A DNA stretch of 11,727 bases from JBAZCI01 sp041671025 (lineage in GTDB: Bacteria > Patescibacteriota > Patescibacteriia > UBA10025): NCBI GenBank assembly GCA_041671025.1, contig JBAZCI010000034.1, positions 1 through 11,727 on the forward strand, read 5' to 3'. Positions 11,141 to 11,727 of the stretch are shown piece after piece. The position numbers and the translations under genes were made by a program. The notes under the pieces were generated by a model. It saw only the letters and a list, made by a program, of their open reading frames with translations. It did no database searches and was not told where the DNA came from. The first letter of the stretch is position 1. Each line of letters starts with the position of its first letter.

Positions 11141-11727
11141 GTATACATATTTAACCATCAGTGAGATTGTTGCAGGCATCCGGTCAAAGAAATTTAGCGC
11201 CGAAGACATTTGTCGTGCGTCACTTTACCATATTAACCGGTATGACGATTCACTGGGCTGTTTTTTGACTGTAACGGATGCTGAAGCGGTCGGGCAGGCT
11301 CAGGGTATTGATAGGCGTATTGCTCAAGGGGAAGAGGTTGGTGAACTCGCCGGAGTACCGATTGCGATCAAAGATAATATACTTATTCGCGGTGTCCGGT
11401 GCACTGGAGGTTCCCGAATACTTGATACGTATACTGCGGCGTATGACGCGACGGTAATTCAACGGTTGCATGATGCCAGCGCGGTTTTTGTCGGCAAGAC
11501 AAATCTTGATGAATTTGCAATGGGTGCGTCTACTGAAAATTCGGCGTTTCATCCGACCAAAAACCCGTGGGAGCCTGCGCGCGTCCCCGGGGGTTCTTCC
11601 GGCGGATCAGCGGCGGCAGTTGGGGCGGGTATGACGCCTGTTGCGCTCGGTTCCGATACGGGAGGATCTGTTCGTCAACCTGCGGCACTATGCGGGGTAG
11701 TCGGCATGAAACCGTCATACGGTCGAG
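11133..11727 (+). CDS. gatA: Asp-tRNA(Asn)/Glu-tRNA(Gln) amidotransferase subunit GatA, N-terminal part (3' truncated by window edge)
   Basis: The frame is open from the ATG at 11133 to the window end, giving 198 residues of a protein usually about 480 long. It has the amidase-signature catalytic triad: Lys80 in GVPIAIKDN, the cis-Ser155 in PGGSSGGSAAAV and the nucleophile Ser179 in GSDTGGSVRQPA. GKTNLDEFAMGAS and STENSAFHPTKNPW are specific GatA stretches. GatA releases ammonia from glutamine for transamidation on GatB. The start overlaps the gatC stop (ATGAATGA), a sign of translational coupling. gatB would be expected further downstream, outside the window. Confidence 0.97.
   Translation, partial: MNEYTYLTISEIVAGIRSKKFSAEDICRASLYHINRYDDSLGCFLTVTDAEAVGQAQGIDRRIAQGEEVGELAGVPIAIKDNILIRGVRCTGGSRILDTYTAAYDATVIQRLHDASAVFVGKTNLDEFAMGASTENSAFHPTKNPWEPARVPGGSSGGSAAAVGAGMTPVALGSDTGGSVRQPAALCGVVGMKPSYGR

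Overview
The window reads almost entirely on the + strand. It looks like a type IV pilus (T4P) locus joined to housekeeping genes, from a member of the Candidate Phyla Radiation (Patescibacteria, probably Parcubacteria-like). That placement is inference. It rests on a full pilus assembly set of divergent pilins, genes that mostly lack Shine-Dalgarno sequences, promoters that abut start codons, small intergenic gaps filled with palindromic repeats, and the ligA-gatC-gatA neighbourhood. TGA and TAG are both used as stops, so the code is standard.

Layout. (1) 1-467: C-terminal part of the inner-membrane platform protein PilC. (2) 468-1095: a well-formed transcription unit for a probable major pilin, with a -35/-10 promoter, a leader hairpin, a near-consensus ribosome binding site, the pilin gene and a strong terminator. 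(3) 1123-3030: a polytopic O-antigen ligase/polymerase (Wzy/PglL superfamily) protein with a C-terminal TPR region, a candidate pilin glycosylation enzyme. (4) 3031-4009: a small pilin-like gene with Gln in place of Glu at mature position 5, lying between two gaps that carry related composite palindromic repeats. (5) 4010-10583: a tight probable operon from a strong promoter, holding a 16-codon leader ORF, prepilin peptidase pilD, four minor pilins in the order GspH-, GspI/PilV-, GspJ/PilW- and GspK/PilX-like, then ligA. Gaps are 18 nt or less and two pairs overlap. (6) 10584-10852: a gap with two inverted copies of a CATTGCGAGG...CCGTGGCAATCC repeat and an extended -10 promoter. (7) 10853-11727: gatC and the start of gatA, overlapping by 8 nt.

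How the genes work together. PilD cleaves and methylates the class III leaders of the six pilin-like proteins. PilC is the platform on which they are assembled. The H-I-J-K-like minor pilins would form the priming tip complex, and the pilin at 620 the shaft. The Wzy/PglL-like protein may transfer glycan to pilin. LigA (DNA replication and repair) and GatCA (Glu-tRNA(Gln)/Asp-tRNA(Asn) amidation) are housekeeping, but ligA appears to share a transcript with the minor pilins.

Most interesting: the composite palindromic repeats in the gaps beside the small pilin gene, the apparently leaderless 16-codon ORF overlapping pilD with a hairpin around the pilD start codon, the E5Q pilin, the even cysteine count in all six pilin-like proteins, and the large cysteine-rich GspK/PilX-like protein. 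No RNA gene, CRISPR array, transposase gene or complete minus-strand gene was found.
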